Shown: positions 11,714-21,835 of the stretch, piece by piece | How the letters are laid out: each line of letters begins with the position of its first letter | Position numbering within the stretch: position 1 is the first letter of the stretch | Assembly (NCBI GenBank): GCA_007115705.1 | Contig: QXEO01000464.1 | Coordinates: forward strand, 4,703,559 to 4,767,558 | Direction of reading: 5' to 3' | Length of the DNA stretch: 64,000 nt | DNA from: Dactylis glomerata | Lineage: Eukaryota; Streptophyta; Magnoliopsida; Poales; Poaceae | Made by a program: the position numbers and the translations under genes | The notes under the pieces: model-generated | Database searches by the model: none | What the model was told of the DNA's origin: nothing | What the model saw: only the letters and a program-made list of their open reading frames with translations

Positions 11714-13418
11714 TGCTACTCGTGTGATGATGGCGCCAGAAAAGAGCTGTGGCGTTTAGTTGACATGGGAGCAGTAAGTCCTTGTGCGTGGTGATTGACC
11801 AGCCCGTTGGGAACCCCAAGAGGAAGGTATGATGAGTGTAGCGGCTAGTTTTCCCTCAGTTAAGAAACCAAGGTTTAATGTCGATCTTGAAGAAGAGAGA
11901 CGGTGACGACTGAAGGTGATGCGGACTGGCTTAGTAACACTCCAACAAGGGCGCCGTTTACGACACTTGTTGACTCGTCTTCGGCCAGCAGCAACGCAGA
12001 ACCTGCACACACACAAACAAATACTTTGTTCCCAACTTGCGATCAGGTTGTCAATCTCACCGGTTTGCTTGAAACAAAGGTTATAAGTGTATCGAGTGGA
12101 AAACAGTAGTAATATGCGAGTAAAGTAAACAGTGCGGGAAAAGTAAACAGGTGATTGCAATATGATTAAAATAGGACCGGGGTCCACAGTTCACTAGTGG
12201 TGTCTCTCCATAGATAAAATAACATGCTGGGTAAACAAATTACAGTTGGGCAATTGATAGAATAAAGATAACGTGATATGTCAAGAAGATCACTATGAGA
12301 TTTACTCTGGGCATTACAACAAAATACATAGACCGCCATCCAACTGCATCTATGACTAATAATCCACCCCCTGGGATATCATCCGAACACCCTGGAAGTA
12401 TTAAGTTGCGAACAACAGATAATTGCATTAAGCAAAGTGTGTAATGTAAACAAAGCATATGCCCTTGAGCATATGAATGTTGTTTTCTCCCTAGTAGCAA
12501 CATCACATCTACCACCTTAGAGGTTTCTGTCACTCCCCTAGGTGAAATAGAGACATGAACCCACTATCGAGCATAAATACCCCCTCTTGGAGTCACTAGC
12601 AACTACTCGGCCAAGATAGCTACTAACAACGGAGAGCATGCAAGATCATAAACAACATAGAGATAACAAAAGATATAATTCAGTACAGCAACTTAATCAT
12701 AAACACCAATATTCATCGGATCCCAACAAACCAACATCATAGAATTACATAACGGTGATCTCAATCATGTAGGGCAGCTCATGAGATCTAAACATGAAGC
12801 ACATGGTGGAGAAGACAACCATCTAGCTACTGCTATGGACCCATAGTCCAAGGTAGACTACTCACTCATCGCTCCGGAGGCAAGCATGGCGATGAAGAAG
12901 ACCTCCGGTGGCGATTCCCCTCTCCGGCAGGGTGCCGGGAAGAGATTCTAGACCCTCCCGATCTTCGGGTCAACGGCGGTGGCGGATCGCGATGTATTCT
13001 GGAAAACTGATCGGGTCCTTAGGTTTTTCTCGTCAGGGGGTATATATAGGCGAAGGGGCGATGTCAGAGGAGGGACCACGCCCCCTCACACGGGGCTGGC
13101 GCGGCCAGGGGGGTGGCCGCGCCGCCCCTGTGTCTGGGTCCCACGTGGCCCCCCTCCGTCAGGTCTTCGGATGTCTGGAAGCCTCCCCTTGATATAAGAC
13201 TTCAGGAACTTGTTTCGTCCAATTCCGAGAATATTTCCTGTGTATCACTTTGAAACACAAAAACAGCAGAAAACAGGAAACTGGCACTGTGGCACTTCGT
13301 TAATAGGTTAGTTCCGGAAAATGTATAAAAGTACCACTAAGTGTAACGAAACAATAGGCAAATGGTGTAAAAACAAGCATGGAGCATCAAAAATTATAGA
13401 TACGTTTGAGACGTATCA
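11714..13418 (-). repeat. LTR of element B (5' LTR in element sense)
   Basis: 1705 bp and collinear with 6305-8009. Near its PBS-proximal end it contains GGCGCCAGAAAAGAGCT (11732-11748), a second copy of the core of the adjacent PBS region, apparently captured inside the LTR. TGTGTATCACTT and CCGAGAATATT blocks near 13240 are shared with the D LTRs. Confidence 0.88.
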
Positions 13419-13525
13419 AAGTACTTCATTTGATGCCCTCACACGCGACATACAAGACTACGACTTCAAGGCAAGATTTGAGTCTCTACCCGATTCTACG
13501 AATCGACTAGACACTCGGGCGCTAC

Positions 13526-13984
13526 TGACGAGGGTATGACCCCTCGGTCCTCGATATTTGCCTACCCGGTTCCTGCCAAGGAAGAAGCCTGCTCGAAGGA
13601 TACAAGAAGCCCGCAAGGCCCAACACGCCAACTTAGAGTAGAAGTCAAGAAACCCCTTGTAAACCCTAACTGGTTGCATATATAAAGCCACCAAGGGGCA
13701 CCCCTAGAGCCATCTCTAATCTCGCATAGATTTGATACAGACTAGCATACATTAGATTACATTACACGCATCAACTCCGCCTACGGCGGCTCCCTGTAAA
13801 CACCATGTCATTATACTAGATTGCTAGCAGGATGTAACGATCCTCCACCAAGGGGACGTGAACCTGGGTAAAATTCGTGTGCCCCTCGTCGTTTATCGAC
13901 CGCCGTCGAGTTTGTCGGATCCCACAAGCGCTCCATAGATCGAAAGCCCTCAAGCATGGGCATTGCCGGGGTTGAACCTCGTCA
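13526..13984 (+). repeat. 3' LTR of element A
   Basis: 459 bp, TGACGAGGG to AACCTCGTCA, followed by the CTCGG duplication. The preceding interior (13424-13525) ends in ACTCGGGCGCTAC, the presumed polypurine-like priming tract, which is weak in purines. Confidence 0.88.
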
Positions 13985-14881
13985 CTCGGCCTTTCACCAG
14001 TTGTTGATTCAGCCCTATCTATTGGTAGATCGAGTTCGGTGGTGTTGGAGGAGATTCTGCGGAATCAATATGACATACTCCCTCCGTTTATAAATATAAG
14101 ATGTTTTAGGTTTGTGAAACAAATGTATCCTACACACTAAAACTTGTCTAGATACATTTGCTTCACAATGCTAAAACATCTTATATTTATGAACGGAGGG
14201 AGTACCGCCTAACCTTGCGGATCTAGGCCTGAATGAGTCAATTCTGGTTGATGCATGGTACATTTGGTGGCAGCGAAGAGAGATAGTCAAAGGAGAACAA
14301 ATTGCACCCGTTGCACGTACATCCTTCTCCATACAAGATTTGACTGCAAATTATGGTGGCGGAAACTCGTGCTGAACCAAAAAAAAAATCGTGTGCTGTA
14401 GGCCTCCTCCTAATACTCATAAACTAAATATTGATACACGCTTCTTCCCTAGTGGTACAGGTGCAATGGCAATAATCTTGCGAGATGACAGAGGACAAAC
14501 TATTGCAGGTTCTACTCATCCTCTTCACCATCTGTTAAATGCCACTACAGCCGAGGCCTATGCTTTGCAAAAGGGGCTCCAGCTGATTGATCATATGGGC
14601 TTCTACTCGGTGATTACTGAAACTGACTCACTTGAACTCCTGCATGCTTTTAATGGACAGATTGAAATATGGAGCCCATACGCAGCTATTCTTGCAGATT
14701 GCTTTCAGCGAAGGAAGCTAATAATGTGGCACACAAAATTGCTAAGTTTTGTTTTAATTCAAACTCTTCCATTTGTTGGGACCACGATCCCCTTAGTTTT
14801 ATTTTACCGGATGTAACAAACGATGTATCCTTGTTTACCTTGAAATAAAGCGCGCCATGATGGCTTTTCCTAAAAAAAAAT
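13985..14881 (+). pseudogene. LINE ORF2 remnant: RNase H domain and 3' end
   Basis: After the A insertion the LINE resumes with a short linker, the MITE, and then an open stretch (about 14391-14816). This carries the RVT_3 RNase H pattern: KLNIDTRF, GAMAIILRDDRG, a TTAEAYALQKGL helix and the ETDSLELLHAF strand with its acidic residues. It is followed by the typical AATAAAG..GATGGCTTTTCC LINE tail and nine A residues. Stops and frameshifts occur before and after the open stretch. Confidence 0.75.
14078..14202. mobile_element. Stowaway MITE in the LINE
   Basis: 125 bp. Terminal inverted repeats CTCCCTCCGTTTATAAATAT and its near-perfect inverse end in AACGGAGGGAG, flanked by TA on both sides (14076-14077 and 14203-14204). 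Most of the element is self-complementary, so it would fold into a hairpin. No coding capacity; moved by Tc1/mariner transposases. Confidence 0.92.
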
Positions 14882-14893
14882 TACAATGATGGC

Positions 14894-16436
14894 AGCTGTC
14901 GTGGTTGATTATAAGGGTTTAGGTAGTCTTGGAAACAAATATAGTCTGTATTGCATTTGGTTATTTTTATTTGGGGGGGTCAATACAAGATGCACACCCC
15001 ACTTTTCTTATCAAATTTCGTTATTGGAAAACAGTTTATTTGATATTTTCTATTGTTTTTTTACTTATTTGATTTGATCAAAGTAATCCACGGGTAAATT
15101 CTTCTAACATCTCATGATCAAAATACAGTGATTGCCTGAAGTCTTCAGTCTTGACAAATAATATGTACGAATATCCGGACGAATCATCTCTTAGCTTGTA
15201 ATCCCTCCTTTCCCTATTATAGGACGTCTTAGACATCCACACATGCATTTAGATATATTGTTAGTGTATAAATACATGTATATCTAGAAATAGTTGAGAC
15301 ACTAATTTAGGAGTAGTATATTGGAACGATCACTATCAAAAAAAGAAAAGGTTACAAATTTCATGCTGGAGCTGAAGAGGCCTTGAACAGACGCACGGCT
15401 CTGCTATTGGGTCAGTCCGCACAGGAAAGCAAGCTGATTTCTTCGCATAGTTACAGATCTAGGCGTGCGTGCTGAACGTGTTCTTCACGACATGGTTGAC
15501 ATGCGCTCTCGGGTAGTACAAGCAGAAAAAGCTCCCCTCCAGCACATTCAGGCAAAACAATTGGATACACTCGTCTGTTCATAGTCGGGACTGTGAACAC
15601 CGGTAAGTATTTAACAAATAAAATAAAGTTTCTGCACCAGCAATTGTGCATCAACGAGATGTGCAGAACGCATTTCTCTGCCATGTATGTCTTCCCCTCA
15701 TCACATGCCCACGAGGCTTCTATCTATGACTCTTTTAGCGCACACCTACACAACCCAAGTGCCTGAAGCACTGAACCAACAAACCAACCTACACGAGTAC
15801 ATGTTACTGTCCAGAAGATAGCATCTGCTACTTCCCAAGCAGATTCAAAGGCCATGTCCTAGCTCCTGCTAATACCCTCTTTTATACCTGAAACACAAGC
15901 CTACGTGTTATATACATTTCAGTTCTTAAGGTTAACAAATCAGGTCGCTGAAGTTTGACTGAATTCATCAGCTGCAGCCTGCAGCAAACTAAAATCATTC
16001 TAGAGCAAACATGAACAGAAAAAAGCTCGTTGAAAAACAAGTACTTCACCAACATACTGCAGGAATAAAATGTGCCCTACTGAACTTTTCAGTACACTTA
16101 ACATTTTACATGTTGCACTCGCTAATAGCATTTAAGATAATAAAATCATTCGATTTATGGCCAAGAGAGCCAAGTTACCGCATAATTTTAACCTCGTGGA
16201 ACAAACTGTGTCCAGAATAACAGCTAGACAAACAAAAACCGCGGTACCAATGTTCTTTGAAATGACGATATGCTTACTTTGTTGGATGACCAGACATCCC
16301 TCCCAACTGAAAATAAAGCTAGCAGTTGTGTCTGCGCCAGCAAATTGAACAACAAAATTCAAGTAGATCCAGCAGAGCCTACAGACGAATCAATCTTCAG
16401 ATAAAGTACAGGGGTGGTTTGAAAGTAACACTACTT
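14894..16436. other. Intergenic; no gene recognised, probable 3' flank of the F-box gene
   Basis: No frame has a recognisable domain. On the minus strand this lies downstream of the F-box stop codon, so part may be 3' UTR. A decayed MITE occupies 15201-15316. Frames of 63-78 codons on both strands (for example 15451-15684) show no motif. Confidence 0.45.
15201..15316. mobile_element. Probable decayed Stowaway-type MITE
   Basis: About 116 bp. The left end resembles the Stowaway end (TCCCTCCTTTCCCTATTATA, then GACGTCTTAGAC). The right end, inverted, begins CTACTCCTAAATTAGTGTCTC. TA dinucleotides flank both sides (15199-15200, 15317-15318). The inverted ends are weakly matched, so confidence is modest. 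Confidence 0.45.
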
Positions 16437-16599
16437 GCCATCTGCATCTGCCAATGCCTCTGAGAACAGGGGAACATAAGGTCGATATATCTGAAGATTA
16501 TCTTTCTCTGAGAACACTAATGGCCATCTGCATCTGCTAATGCCTCTGAGAACAGGGGAACATAAGGTCGATATATCTTAAGATTATCTTTCTCAAGAT
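16437..16599. repeat. Tandem duplication over the F-box gene 3' end
   Basis: Two copies about 77 bp long, 86 bp apart (from 16437 and from 16523), share GCCATCTGCATCTG, GAACAGGGGAACATAAGG and TCGATATATCT with a few substitutions. On the minus strand the upstream copy (16523-16599) encodes the last residues of the F-box protein. The other copy lies past the stop codon as a non-coding echo. Confidence 0.8.
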
Positions 16600-16729
16600 T
16601 AAGGATATGGACAAATTTCTGACGCTGCATGTCATATGACGCCAACCTATCGCCTGCAATTGGAACCAAAAAAACAGTATCGCAATCTGGATGAATTGCG
16701 ACTACCGTCCACTCCACATCGGCTGTGCT
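16517..16729 (-). pseudogene. F-box gene, C-terminal part (separated by the Mutator-like element)
   Basis: Continuation of the F-box reading frame from 23327-24346. After the shared 9-bp duplication (coding Ser-Thr-Ala), the frame continues as DVEWTVVAIHPDCD and runs to a TAG at 16517-16519 with no stop. The frame matches exactly across the insertion. The 68 residues after the junction contain VFLVPIAGDRLASYDM, typical of the end of a plant F-box-associated repeat domain, where a beta-strand on displayed data is followed by a short tail. It is cut off from its promoter and start codon by 6.6 kb of transposon. Confidence 0.8.
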
Positions 16730-16982
16730 GAGGTAATTGCATAAAACCACCACAATTGGGGCTAGGGCTACAAAAAACCACCAGTTTACAATTTTTTATC
16801 AAAAACCAACCGGTATCGAGTAATTCGGGAACAAGAAACACTGATTCGATGGTTGACGCTCGAGCCCGCTGTTTAAGCACGATTCTGGCAAGCGGGGCCC
16901 ATTGTCAGGCTTACGTGGCTGGTGGGACCGTCCTCTCCGTGAACGCCCGGTAACGGACGAAACTCTGGCAAGTGGGGCCCGC
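16730..16982 (+). repeat. Left terminal inverted repeat of the Mutator-like element
   Basis: 253 bp. It matches the inverse of 23074-23326 with a handful of substitutions (for example GCATAAAACC against GCATATAACC) and ends at GTGGGGCCCGC. In MuDR the terminal repeats hold both transposase binding sites and promoters. The transposase ATG lies 52 bp inside, so the same is likely here. Confidence 0.93.
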
Positions 16983-17033
16983 ACCTTGCTCACCCCCACT
17001 CTTTCTTCTCCACTCTCTCTCTCCCGCTCATCC

Positions 17034-20000
17034 ATGGATCCCGGTGGCGGCGGATCTGGATTCGGCATTGGCCCGGCTGGAGAAGCAATGGACGGCGGCC
17101 GACCCGGCGAGCGAGGCGGCGGCGGTACGCGGGAGAACTTCCCCGCCGAAGGCGAGTTCTGTGGGAGCTCGAATCCGCCCGTGACTTCGTACTCGTTGTT
17201 CCGGGCGGCGTCGGCGGCATTGGCCAAGGTCTGGAAGGGCAACCCTTCTTCCAGCCATCAGTACACAAGCTCTCTATGCGGAGTAGAGTAAGTTATCATT
17301 CTCCAGCCCATCGATTTACTTTGTGCATCAAGATATGGATTTAGGGTTTGTTGGCGTCGGCAGTAGCTGAATTTATTTTTGTTTTAATTGTAGCTTGGAT
17401 GATGAGATATGGGACATTAGATTACACTTTTCTGGTAATGATAATCTGGAAAGGAAATTAGGAAGTTCAGATATTACTTATCTGAATTTGCTAGCACTGA
17501 TTGAGACAGAGGGGTATGGGATGAACGATAAAATGTACTATGTTAAGAACAAGGGCAGAGGAGTAGCAGGCATGGCACTGCTTGATGGGATGTCTAAGGT
17601 GGAAGAAATGGTTAAGCAGTATGAGATGGAAAAAACTGTCAGCATCACTGTCATTAGGGCCAACTCAGAACTTGATCCAAAAATAAACTGTCCTTTAGCT
17701 GAAGAACAAATTCCAATATCAGATATAGGAAATCGTGTTGTTTACTCTGTAGATGATGAAGGAGTTCTTTTCCAGTCCCAGCAGAGTGAACTAGATTCAG
17801 CATATTTATATCTGTGCACTCAGCAGAGCCAAAATTGTCAAGATAATATGCAACAAAGTGAAGACATTATTCAGAATCTGTCAGATACAGAAGGTTTCTT
17901 GTATGGTACAGAAGCAGAAGATGAAGCAAATGGAGATTCAGAAGGAGAAGTTGAATTAGAGGCAGATTCAGAAGAAGAAGAATCAGATGCAGATTCAGAA
18001 GAAGATGAACAGAGTAGGGAAGATGATTTACAGCAAAAACTAAGCAGCTTGAAGAGGAAGAAGTTTGAGGCAATGAGACATTTTGAAGGGGATGCAGAGC
18101 CAGAAGATCTCTTTGTTAAGTCTGACAGTGAAGATTCAGATGATTGCATACCCATAGGAAATTACAAGAAGCTGCCAGTTAAGAAAGGACCAACCAACAG
18201 ATCTCATGGCTGCAGCTCATCAAGCATGAAGGCTGAATTTGTACCCTCTGATGACAACTTTGAAGGAGAAGATTCAGATGAGTGTGTTGAAATTCCTGTT
18301 TTGCTGCCAAGTGGAAGGAAATCAAGGGCAAAAAAGATGAAGGCAAGAATGTGGTATGATGAAAGTAGAATTTATGCAGAGGAACAACTATGTGTTAAGA
18401 TGTGCTTCATTAATGTGTATCAGTTCAGACAAGCTCTGAAAAACATGCACATAGCACAGCTGAGAAATTTCAAATTTCATAGAAATTGCAAGGACAGAAT
18501 CATAGCTATGTGCACAGAGCAGGGCTGTCCTTTCTACATGACAGCAAGTCAGATAGCTGGTGAGAAAACATTCTGTATCAGGAAGATGCACATAGAACAC
18601 ACATGTGCAACATCAGGTGAAAAATGCAGAGTAAATTGCAATTGGGTGGCAAAGACTTGTGAGCAAGCATTTAGGTCAGATCCTTGTACCAAAGTAGAGA
18701 CAGTTATAGATAATGCAAAGGAGAAGTATGGAGTTGAAGTTCCAAAGGTAATGGCATATAGGGCTAGGAGGAAAGCTCTGAAAGTTGTTATTGGTGATGA
18801 TTTGAGGCAGTACAAAAGACTGAGGGATTATCTGCACACTGTAATTGAAACAAACCCTGGAACTAGAGCTATAGTGACAACAAGAGTGCTAGCTGAGCAT
18901 CCTAGTCCAAATCCAAGATTCCATGGCCTTTTCATTGCTTTGGGTGGATCCATTGAAGGATTTACCAAGGGATGCAGACCTTTTATAGGTAAGTTATTGT
19001 ATTTTCTGTTTTCTAGGTTTTCTACTTATCTTTTTGCAAGTAGTATTGTTCTTCTACTCTCTGGACTTGGAACTAATATTTTGTAATGCTGTAATTTGCA
19101 GGTTTAGATGGTTGTTTTGTGAAGCTACCCACTGGCCAACAAATTCTTGCTGCCACAGGTAGGGATGGCAATAATAACATCTATCCTATAGCATTTGGTC
19201 TGGTGGACAAGGAAGACACAGCAAGTTGGTGTTGGTTTTTGACTCAGCTAAAATATGCAATTGGTGGGCAGTCAGCTGAGTTTGGCAACTACACCATCAT
19301 ATCTAATAGGCAAAAGGTAAGCATGCCTCTTACTTGACATTACTCATACTTTTTTCACCTAGTTGGGAGCATAGTACCATAGTTAGCTTGCATAGGAACA
19401 TAGTAACAGAAATGTACATTGCTTCATTATGCAGGGCTTGCTAAATGCAGTGAGCAAAATCTTTCCTAATAGTCCACATAGGTACTGCCTTAGGCATATA
19501 TATGCCAATTTTCAATCTGCTGGCTTCAGAGGAGAAGAATTGAAGAAAATCTTGGACAATGCTAGCTATTCTTACACTAAGAATGGTTTTGACAAAGCAA
19601 TGGCTGATTTGAAAGAGGAGTCTGAAGAAGCATGGCAGTGGGTATGCAAGATACCTGTTGAAAGTTGGGCTAGGCATGCAATGGACAATAATTGCAAAAC
19701 AGATCTAGTAGTCAATAACCTTAGTGAAGTGTTCAATAGGATGATCCTTGACATAAGGGGAAAACCTGTGAAAACCATGTTTGATGGAATAAGAACCAAA
19801 CTGATGGTTAGGCATGAGAGCAAGAGGAGTTGTGCAGCAAGAGCTAGATGGGCTATCACACCTACCTACTCTGAAATGTTAGAAGAATCCAAGGTATGGG
19901 CCAGACCTTGCAAAGCAGTGAAGTCAGTAGGTGATCTGTGGCAAGTTAGCAGCACTCAAGATAGGATTTATGCTGTAGATCTGCAGAAGAAGACATGTGG

Positions 20001-20909
20001 ATGCAGAAAATGGGATATGACAGGAGTTCCTTGCAACCATGCTATTTCAGCCATTTACAAGTCAGCACAGTTTCCAGAGGATTTTGTACATGATTTCTTC
20101 AAGAAACCAATGTACCTGGAGGCTTACAATCCACCTATATACCCTGTACCTGGAGAGGATTCATGGACAAGGACAGACACACCTGACATTGACCCTCCTG
20201 TGTTCAAAATTGAGCAAGGCAGAGCACAAACAAAGAGGAGAAAGGGAAAGTTTGAAGTGCCACAGCCCAAGGTTACTTCTAGGATGGCATCTATCACATG
20301 TAGCAACTGTGGCAGGGTAGGACACAGGTACACTAGTTGCACTATGCCCTTGAAACCCTCACTTCAGATGAGACAGAACCAGCACCAGGTTTACTTTTGT
20401 TTCTACTTTTAGTCATTCTTGCTGGAATATTCATTCATTATTGCTGCCTAACATTGTCCTCAAATTCGTAGGAAAATAGAGGGGCTGGTGAGTCTGCAGC
20501 ACCACCAGCAGCACCTACTTCATCTGCACCACCACCACCAGCACCTGCTTCTTCCTCAACTGCAAGATCTGCACCTTCTGCTTCATCAATGCCACCTCCC
20601 GCACCAAGAGCACCTAAAGCAGCAGCAGCAAGTGCACCAGGTCCTAAAGCAGCAGCACCAGGTCATAAAGCACCAGCACCTAAAGTAGCAGCAGCAAGAG
20701 CACCTTCACCTAAAGCAGCAGCAGCACCAAGAGCACCTGCACCTAAAGCAGCATCAGCAAGATCTGCCTTCTCTGCACCCAGATCATCTCCAGATGATGG
20801 TGGCAGGCCTGTGAGAGAGAAGAAGAGGCCTAGCAGGCTCAAAGGCTACCTTACTGCTAGCAGAATTGATGAGAAATCTGTTGATGAACTCAAGAGGGAG
20901 GGCAGATGA
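17034..20909 (+). CDS. MURA-type Mutator transposase, five exons, about 1151 aa
   Basis: Exons inferred from GT/AG sites and frame: 17034-17287, 17394-18988, 19102-19316, 19435-20388 and 20472-20909 (3456 nt including the stop, in frame throughout). It should bind the terminal repeats and cut and join DNA in the nucleus. Domains: a Gly-rich start; a PB1-like region (about residues 85-185); an acidic stretch (about 255-310); a MuDR DNA-binding/zinc region (about 404-500); the MULE transposase core with GLDGC (Asp619); a SWIM zinc finger CGCRKW..VPCNHA (about 876-895); and a CCHC knuckle CSNCGRVGHRYTSC (about 977-990). The last exon is an Ala/Pro-rich, basic-ended tail. Oddity: the second catalytic site reads SNRQKG, with Asn685 where the family has Asp. 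The frame is otherwise intact, with no stops or frameshifts. Confidence 0.9.
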
Positions 20910-20914
20910 ACTAT

Positions 20915-21085
20915 GTGTGTTGTTCCAACACTATGTGTGTTGTTCCAGAACTAAGTGTTTGTTGTTCCTGAACTATGTGTGTGTTGTTCCAGAACTATGT
21001 GTTTGTTGGTCCTGAACTATGTGTACCAGTGGTCCTGAACTATGTGTACCAGTGGTCCTGAACTATGTATCTTTGTTGAACTATG
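20915..21085 (+). repeat. Short imperfect repeats after the transposase stop
   Basis: About eight degenerate copies of an approximately 18-25-bp phrase, CTATGTGTGTTGTTCC or AACTATGTGTACCAGTGGTCC, directly after the transposase stop codon. Related CTATGTGGGATGTGTG copies continue to about 21240. The stretch is T/G-rich and probably 3' UTR of the transposase transcript. Confidence 0.75.
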
Positions 21086-21260
21086 TGTGTTGTCTCAAAA
21101 CTATGTGGGATGTGTGTCAAGAAACCATGTTTATGTATGGATCATGGTTTTGCTTGAAATATGTTTATGTATCGATCATGATTTTGCTTGAATTATGTTT
21201 ATGTATGTCAAGAAACTATGTGGGATGTGTGATGCCTGATGTGTGTAAAGAATGGATGCT

Positions 21261-21610
21261 ACCACCCATATTTTAGGTCGGAGGGTTCGGTGACGACAAT
21301 AATTGATACGACCACCCATATTTTAGGTCGGAGGGTTCGGTGACGACAATACTTGATACTACCACCCATATATTAGGTCGGAGGGTTCGGTGACGACAAT
21401 AATTGATACTACCACCCATATTTTAGGTCGGAGGGTTCGGTGACGACAATAATTGATACTACCACCCATATATTAGGTCGGAGGGTTCGGCGACGACAAT
21501 ACTTGATCCTACTACTAATATTTTAGGTCGGAGGGTTCGGCGACGACAATACTTGATGCTACCACCCATATTTTAGGTCGGAGGGTTCGGTGACGACAAT
21601 AAATAATGAA
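21261..21610. repeat. Seven exact-length 50-bp tandem repeats between the convergent genes
   Basis: Units begin ACCACCCATA at 21261, 21311, 21361, 21411, 21461, 21511 and 21561, a strict 50-bp period. Each contains TTTTAGGTCGGAGGGTTCGG and TGACGACAATAATTGATACT. The copies differ at only a few positions (for example TATT/TTTT and TGACG/CGACG). No similar sequence occurs elsewhere in the window. Confidence 0.95.
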
Positions 21611-21835
21611 GTCATAGATAGCATATTGATTCAATTAAATTGCAACATAAAAAAGATAACAGATTATAAAACCAAGTCATAGATAGCATATTAATTCAAT
21701 ATAAAACCAAGTCACAGATTATATAACCAAGTCATAGATAGCATGACACAATTACACCATCATCACATAGAATCTAACTTAGCAATCCATAACTAATATA
21801 TGTTCTTACATAGCACTACTACATCAATAAAAGAA

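Larger units (their letters stand above)
6305..13418 (-). mobile_element. LTR retrotransposon B, Gypsy-like, pol-less, nested in A
   Basis: Two 1705-bp LTRs (6305-8009, 11714-13418) are flanked by the 5-bp duplication AAGTA (6300-6304 and 13419-13423). A primer-binding region, read on the minus strand as TGGCGCCGTTGCCGGGGA (the Athila/Tat-type PBS), abuts the right-hand LTR. The element is therefore on the minus strand and its 5' LTR is 11714-13418. The interior (8010-11713) encodes only one 197-aa ORF next to the PBS, with no protease, RT or integrase. About 19 LTR differences were counted by eye (about 1.1%), so it is younger than its host A. The interior and U3 side match element D. Confidence 0.9.
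1982..13984 (+). mobile_element. LTR retrotransposon A, non-autonomous (LARD-like), hosting element B
   Basis: Two 459-bp LTRs (1982-2440, 13526-13984) start with TGACGAGG and end with CCTCGTCA, a perfect 8-bp terminal inversion. They are flanked by the 5-bp duplication CTCGG (1977-1981 and 13985-13989). A primer-binding-like stretch TTGGCGCCGACCGTG starts at 2442, which sets plus orientation. Removing B and its duplicated target leaves about 4.9 kb with no gag or pol recognised. The interior is GC-rich, stop-poor in several frames and built largely of repeats. By-eye comparison finds nearly 30 LTR differences (about 6%), so it is clearly older than B. It must have been mobilised by another element's proteins. 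Confidence 0.88.
1120..14881 (+). mobile_element. 5'-truncated LINE (non-LTR retrotransposon), interrupted by LTR element A and a MITE
   Basis: The two outer pieces (1120-1981 and 13985-14881) encode the C-terminal end of a plant L1-type LINE ORF2. The left piece has reverse-transcriptase tail and zf-RVT sequence; the right piece has an RNase H domain followed by a short A-rich tail (about 14872-14880). A 12-bp direct repeat, TACAATGATGGC, lies at 1108-1119 and 14882-14893, just outside the coding similarity on the left and the A-tail on the right. This is what target-primed insertion with 5' truncation leaves. Several frameshifts and stops show it is a fossil. It is the oldest layer of this nest. 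Confidence 0.8.

Noticed and set aside
20488..20688. Gln/His/Leu-rich frame in the last transposase exon
   Set aside because: Wrong frame; the spliced transposase reads this DNA as an Ala/Pro-rich tail.
21261..21610. Resemblance to a CRISPR array (regular direct repeats)
   Set aside because: The whole 50-bp unit repeats, with no unique spacers, inside a plant transposon.
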